DNA of 64,000 bases from Mycolicibacterium hippocampi (GTDB lineage Bacteria; Actinomycetota; Actinomycetes; Mycobacteriales; Mycobacteriaceae): contig NZ_BLLB01000002.1 of assembly GCF_010723735.1 (NCBI RefSeq), forward strand, positions 1,612,001-1,676,000. Reading direction: 5' to 3'. The position numbers and the translations under genes are program-made. Position 1 is the stretch's first letter. The number at the start of each line of letters is the position of its first letter. Below, piece after piece: positions 61,884 to 64,000 of the stretch. The notes under the pieces are model-generated. The model was not told the origin of the DNA, did no database searches, and worked only from the letters and a program-made list of their open reading frames with translations.

Positions 61884-63104
61884 ATGAACCTCGTGCTCGG
61901 TTTGTCGATGACGTCTTCATCGGTTCGCTGGGTGCTCGTCGAAGGCACGACGGGCGAGGGCGCCACCCTTGACCGGGGGTCGCTGCCCGTCGCCGCCGAC
62001 GAGGCCTTCGACGCTGACTCGCTGCTCGACGCATTGTTCGACAAGGCCGCGGCGCGGCCGGTGCACGCCATCGGCATCACCTGGACCGGTGCCGCGGAGG
62101 CCACCGCCAGCGCGGTGTGGCAGGCGTTGACCGACCGTGCGGCCCAGAACGTCATCGCGGTCTCCGACCTGGAGGCCGCAGAGGCTTTGACCTGCGGCAT
62201 CGCCGACATTGCGGGATACGACCGGGTGGTGGTGTGCGTCGTGGAACCCGGCGTCGCGGTCGTCGCCTCGGTCACGCCGGACGGGGTGACGGCCGACCGG
62301 GTCGACGCCGCAGCGCTCGGTGACGTCGACGGACTGGTTCCCGATGCCGTGTTCGTGGTCGGGTCGGGCGACGTCGACGGCGTGGTGTCCGCACTCGAGC
62401 AGAGCACGCACGCGCCGGTCATCTCCGCCGACGAGGCCGATCTGGCGCTGGCCAGGGGAGCGGCGCTGGCGTCTGCGGCGGCGGTGTCGATCCTGGACGC
62501 CCAGGACGCACCGGCCCGGCGGCACCTGTCGCCGGCGGCGGTGCTCGCCTCGGTGCTGGCCGCCGCGGTCGTGACGTTCGTGGTGTCGTTGTCGGCGGCG
62601 CTGGGGATGACCCTGACACCGGACGACGAGGCGCCGCGGATGGCACGTTCGGAGCAACAGGTGCGCGAGGCCACCGCCCCCGTGCCGACCAAGTCGCCGA
62701 AGATCGCCGAGGCAGCCCCGGAGCCGGCCGCACCGCCGCCGGCACCCGCCGAAGCCGAACCGGTCGCCGTGGAAGGCCCGGTGCCCGACGCCGCGTTGAT
62801 GGTGGAGCCGCCCGCCGCGCCGGCAGCGCCGCCGCCCGCCGCGCCGGCAGCGCCGCCGCCCGTGGCGCCGCGGGTGCAGCCGGCACCCGCCTACGTCCCG
62901 CCCGCGCCGGACTACGTGCCGCCGGCGCCGCCGCCGAACTACCTGCCGCCGGATCCGGCGCCGGTGTATGTGCCGCCGGTGCTGCCGCCGCCCGCCCAGG
63001 TGCCGCAGTCGACCATTCCGCAGCAGGAGCCCCGGCTACGGGACCGGATCATCGAACGGATCCCGATCATCAACCGGTTCCACGAACCCGACCCGTACGG
63101 CTGA
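61884..63104 (+). CDS. Mycobacterial DUF7159-like protein with proline-rich tail
   Basis: The protein has about 406 residues from ATG 61884 (GGGGGCTCC upstream). The N-terminal ~200 residues begin LVLGLSMTSSSVRWVLVEG and have an actin-like ATPase outline, with VHAIGITWTGAAE and VFVVGSGDVDGVVSAL. A membrane helix follows (AVLASVLAAAVVTFVVSLSA, about 222-241). The extracytoplasmic tail is very rich in Pro and Ala, with YVPPAP repeats and a 24-bp DNA tandem duplication. Such proteins are a mycobacterial family of unknown role at the envelope. Confidence 0.8.
   Translation: MNLVLGLSMTSSSVRWVLVEGTTGEGATLDRGSLPVAADEAFDADSLLDALFDKAAARPVHAIGITWTGAAEATASAVWQALTDRAAQNVIAVSDLEAAEALTCGIADIAGYDRVVVCVVEPGVAVVASVTPDGVTADRVDAAALGDVDGLVPDAVFVVGSGDVDGVVSALEQSTHAPVISADEADLALARGAALASAAAVSILDAQDAPARRHLSPAAVLASVLAAAVVTFVVSLSAALGMTLTPDDEAPRMARSEQQVREATAPVPTKSPKIAEAAPEPAAPPPAPAEAEPVAVEGPVPDAALMVEPPAAPAAPPPAAPAAPPPVAPRVQPAPAYVPPAPDYVPPAPPPNYLPPDPAPVYVPPVLPPPAQVPQSTIPQQEPRLRDRIIERIPIINRFHEPDPYG
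62811..62858 (+). repeat. 24-bp in-frame tandem duplication
   Basis: Two exact copies of a 24-base unit starting CCCGCCGCGCCGGCAGCG (62811-62834 and 62835-62858) encode PPAAPAAP twice in the proline-rich tail. A degenerate partial third unit follows. Copy number could vary between strains. Confidence 0.75.
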
Positions 63105-63113
63105 CCCACTTCC

Positions 63114-63176
63114 CGCCGGAACGGTATTCCAGGCGCGGAATTTCGAGTGAGCCCCGCCTGGAATACAGTTCCGGCG
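63114..63176. repeat. Palindromic repeat, copy 2, between convergent genes
   Basis: The 22-bp arms beginning CGCCGGAACGG (63114-63135) and ending CAGTTCCGGCG (63155-63176) pair with one mismatch around a 19-base loop. It lies between the stop of the DUF7159-like gene and the stop of the convergent dehydrogenase, an ideal place for a two-way terminator. The outer 16 bases of each arm match copy 1 at 28780-28840; the inner bases differ but remain paired. Confidence 0.78.
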
Positions 63177-63181
63177 CGGCG

Positions 63182-64000
63182 TCAGCGGGGGACCAGGTTG
63201 CGCAGCGGCTCGCCACGCTGCAGGCGCGAGATGTTCGCCGCCACCTCGTCCACACGACCGGTGAAGGTGTCGCTGGTGACCCCCGACGAGTGCGGGGTCA
63301 TCAGCAGGTTCGGCAGTTCGGCGAACGGCAGTTCGCTTGGCGCACAGTCGCCGTCGGTGGGGTAGCGGTACCAGACGTCGATCGCCGCGCCGCGGATCGC
63401 CCCGCCGGCGAGCGCGTCGTAGAGCGCCCGCTCCTGGATCAGCGGCCCACGCCCCACGTTGATCAGCACCCCGTCGGGCCCAAGCGCCCTCAGTTGCGGC
63501 TCGCCGATCATGCCCCGGGTGTGATCGTTCAGCGGCGCCGACACCACGGCCACGTCGCATTCGCGCATCAGCCGGTCGAGGTCACCGGTGTCGCCGACCC
63601 AGCGCAGTCCGGCATCGAGGGTCACCCGACCGGAACCGGTGACCGCCGCGGCGGTGCACCCGAACGGGCGCAACAGGTTCCAGCTGCGTAGTCCGATGTG
63701 CCCGAAGCCGACGAACCCGATGTGCGCGTCCCCGAAGATGGGTGGCTGGGGGATGGAGCTGTCGTACACCGGTGTCGCCCACACATTGTCGCGAAGTGAG
63801 CGGTCCTGGGTGAGGAACCCGCGGCGCAACATCACCGCCGCCGACACGACATACTCGGCGATCGACCGGCCATGGTGGAAAGTGTTGGCCACCAGTATAT
63901 CCGGCGACAGAGCGGCGAAGTCGATCTTGTCCGTACCGGCTCCCACGACGTGGATCAGGCGCAGCGTGCGCGCTTTGCGCGCCATGTCGGCATCGAAACG
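63182..64000 (-). CDS. D-2-hydroxyacid dehydrogenase, N terminus beyond the window
   Basis: The frame is open to base 64000, so 272 C-terminal residues are seen. The NAD-binding motif is IGFVGFGHIGLRSWNLL (GxGxxG), followed by the family segments VAVVSAPLNDHTRGMIG, GVLINVGRGPLIQE (catalytic arginine region) and the histidine in NLLMTPHSSGVT. It oxidises or reduces a 2-hydroxyacid/2-oxoacid pair; SerA-, formate- and glyoxylate-type members cannot be told apart here. No ACT domain follows, which argues against SerA. Confidence 0.9.
   Translation of the reverse strand, partial: RFDADMARKARTLRLIHVVGAGTDKIDFAALSPDILVANTFHHGRSIAEYVVSAAVMLRRGFLTQDRSLRDNVWATPVYDSSIPQPPIFGDAHIGFVGFGHIGLRSWNLLRPFGCTAAAVTGSGRVTLDAGLRWVGDTGDLDRLMRECDVAVVSAPLNDHTRGMIGEPQLRALGPDGVLINVGRGPLIQERALYDALAGGAIRGAAIDVWYRYPTDGDCAPSELPFAELPNLLMTPHSSGVTSDTFTGRVDEVAANISRLQRGEPLRNLVPR

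Overview
The window is high-GC actinobacterial DNA that reads as a chromosomal segment of a rapidly growing Mycobacterium (Mycolicibacterium). The evidence is the preserved order menC, bpoC-like hydrolase, menD, DUF3592 protein, mgtA, menG, menJ, grcC, htpX, gpsA, YajQ (the M. tuberculosis Rv0553-Rv0566c neighbourhood), together with Mce-associated, MPT64-like, UsfY, Ddn-type F420 and WS/DGAT proteins and the ctpF/ctpI P-type ATPases. All assignments come from reading the translations; no database search was run.

Layout. 0-8.5 kb: the end of an Mce-associated protein, two secreted proteins, an orphan antitoxin with two Phd-like segments, an MpaB-type oxygenase with its TetR regulator behind a perfect inverted repeat, an acyl-CoA synthetase, a SOUL haem-binding protein, an SRPBCC protein, and an ECF42-type sigma factor with its YCII/DGPF partner. 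8.7-31 kb: the menaquinone region (menC, menD, menG, menJ, grcC) mixed with amine-oxidase-like, GlxA/DJ-1, mgtA, htpX and gpsA genes. It is interrupted at 17.6-23.0 kb by a minus-strand block (pyruvate-oxidase-like ThDP enzyme, MarR, aconitase-like protein, SDR). 31.1-34 kb: a VapB with a decayed VapC, YajQ, tRNA-Tyr, and a 1.6-kb mini-island at the tRNA 3' end bounded by 91-bp direct repeats. 34-40 kb: a lipoprotein, a Ddn-like F420 enzyme, a thioesterase, a fused glycine/sarcosine N-methyltransferase for betaine synthesis with a structured leader, and a HAD dehalogenase-monooxygenase pair. 40-49 kb: two divergent P-type ATPases (CtpF-like, CtpI-like) with a PNPOx-like protein and a small membrane protein. 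49-55 kb: a secreted glucose/sorbosone dehydrogenase-like protein, thioredoxin, WS/DGAT, and a potassium-type set (RCK_C protein, CPA2 antiporter, voltage-gated channel). 55.2-58.7 kb: a BtuFCD-type ABC importer behind a Zur/Fur-like box and a cobalamin riboswitch. 58.7-64 kb: haloalkane dehalogenase, UsfY, SDR with an AraC regulator, a proline-rich DUF7159-like protein, and a partial 2-hydroxyacid dehydrogenase.

How the genes fit together: MenD and MenC act in succession on the menaquinone head group, GrcC makes the prenyl tail, MenG methylates the product and MenJ reduces one tail double bond. The riboswitch-controlled importer most plausibly brings in corrinoid. The betaine methyltransferase and the potassium genes are both osmotic or ionic stress functions. 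The best candidates for undescribed biology are the integrase-less mini-island with its paired operators, the stacked metal box and riboswitch, and two families of short palindromic repeats whose arms co-vary between copies.
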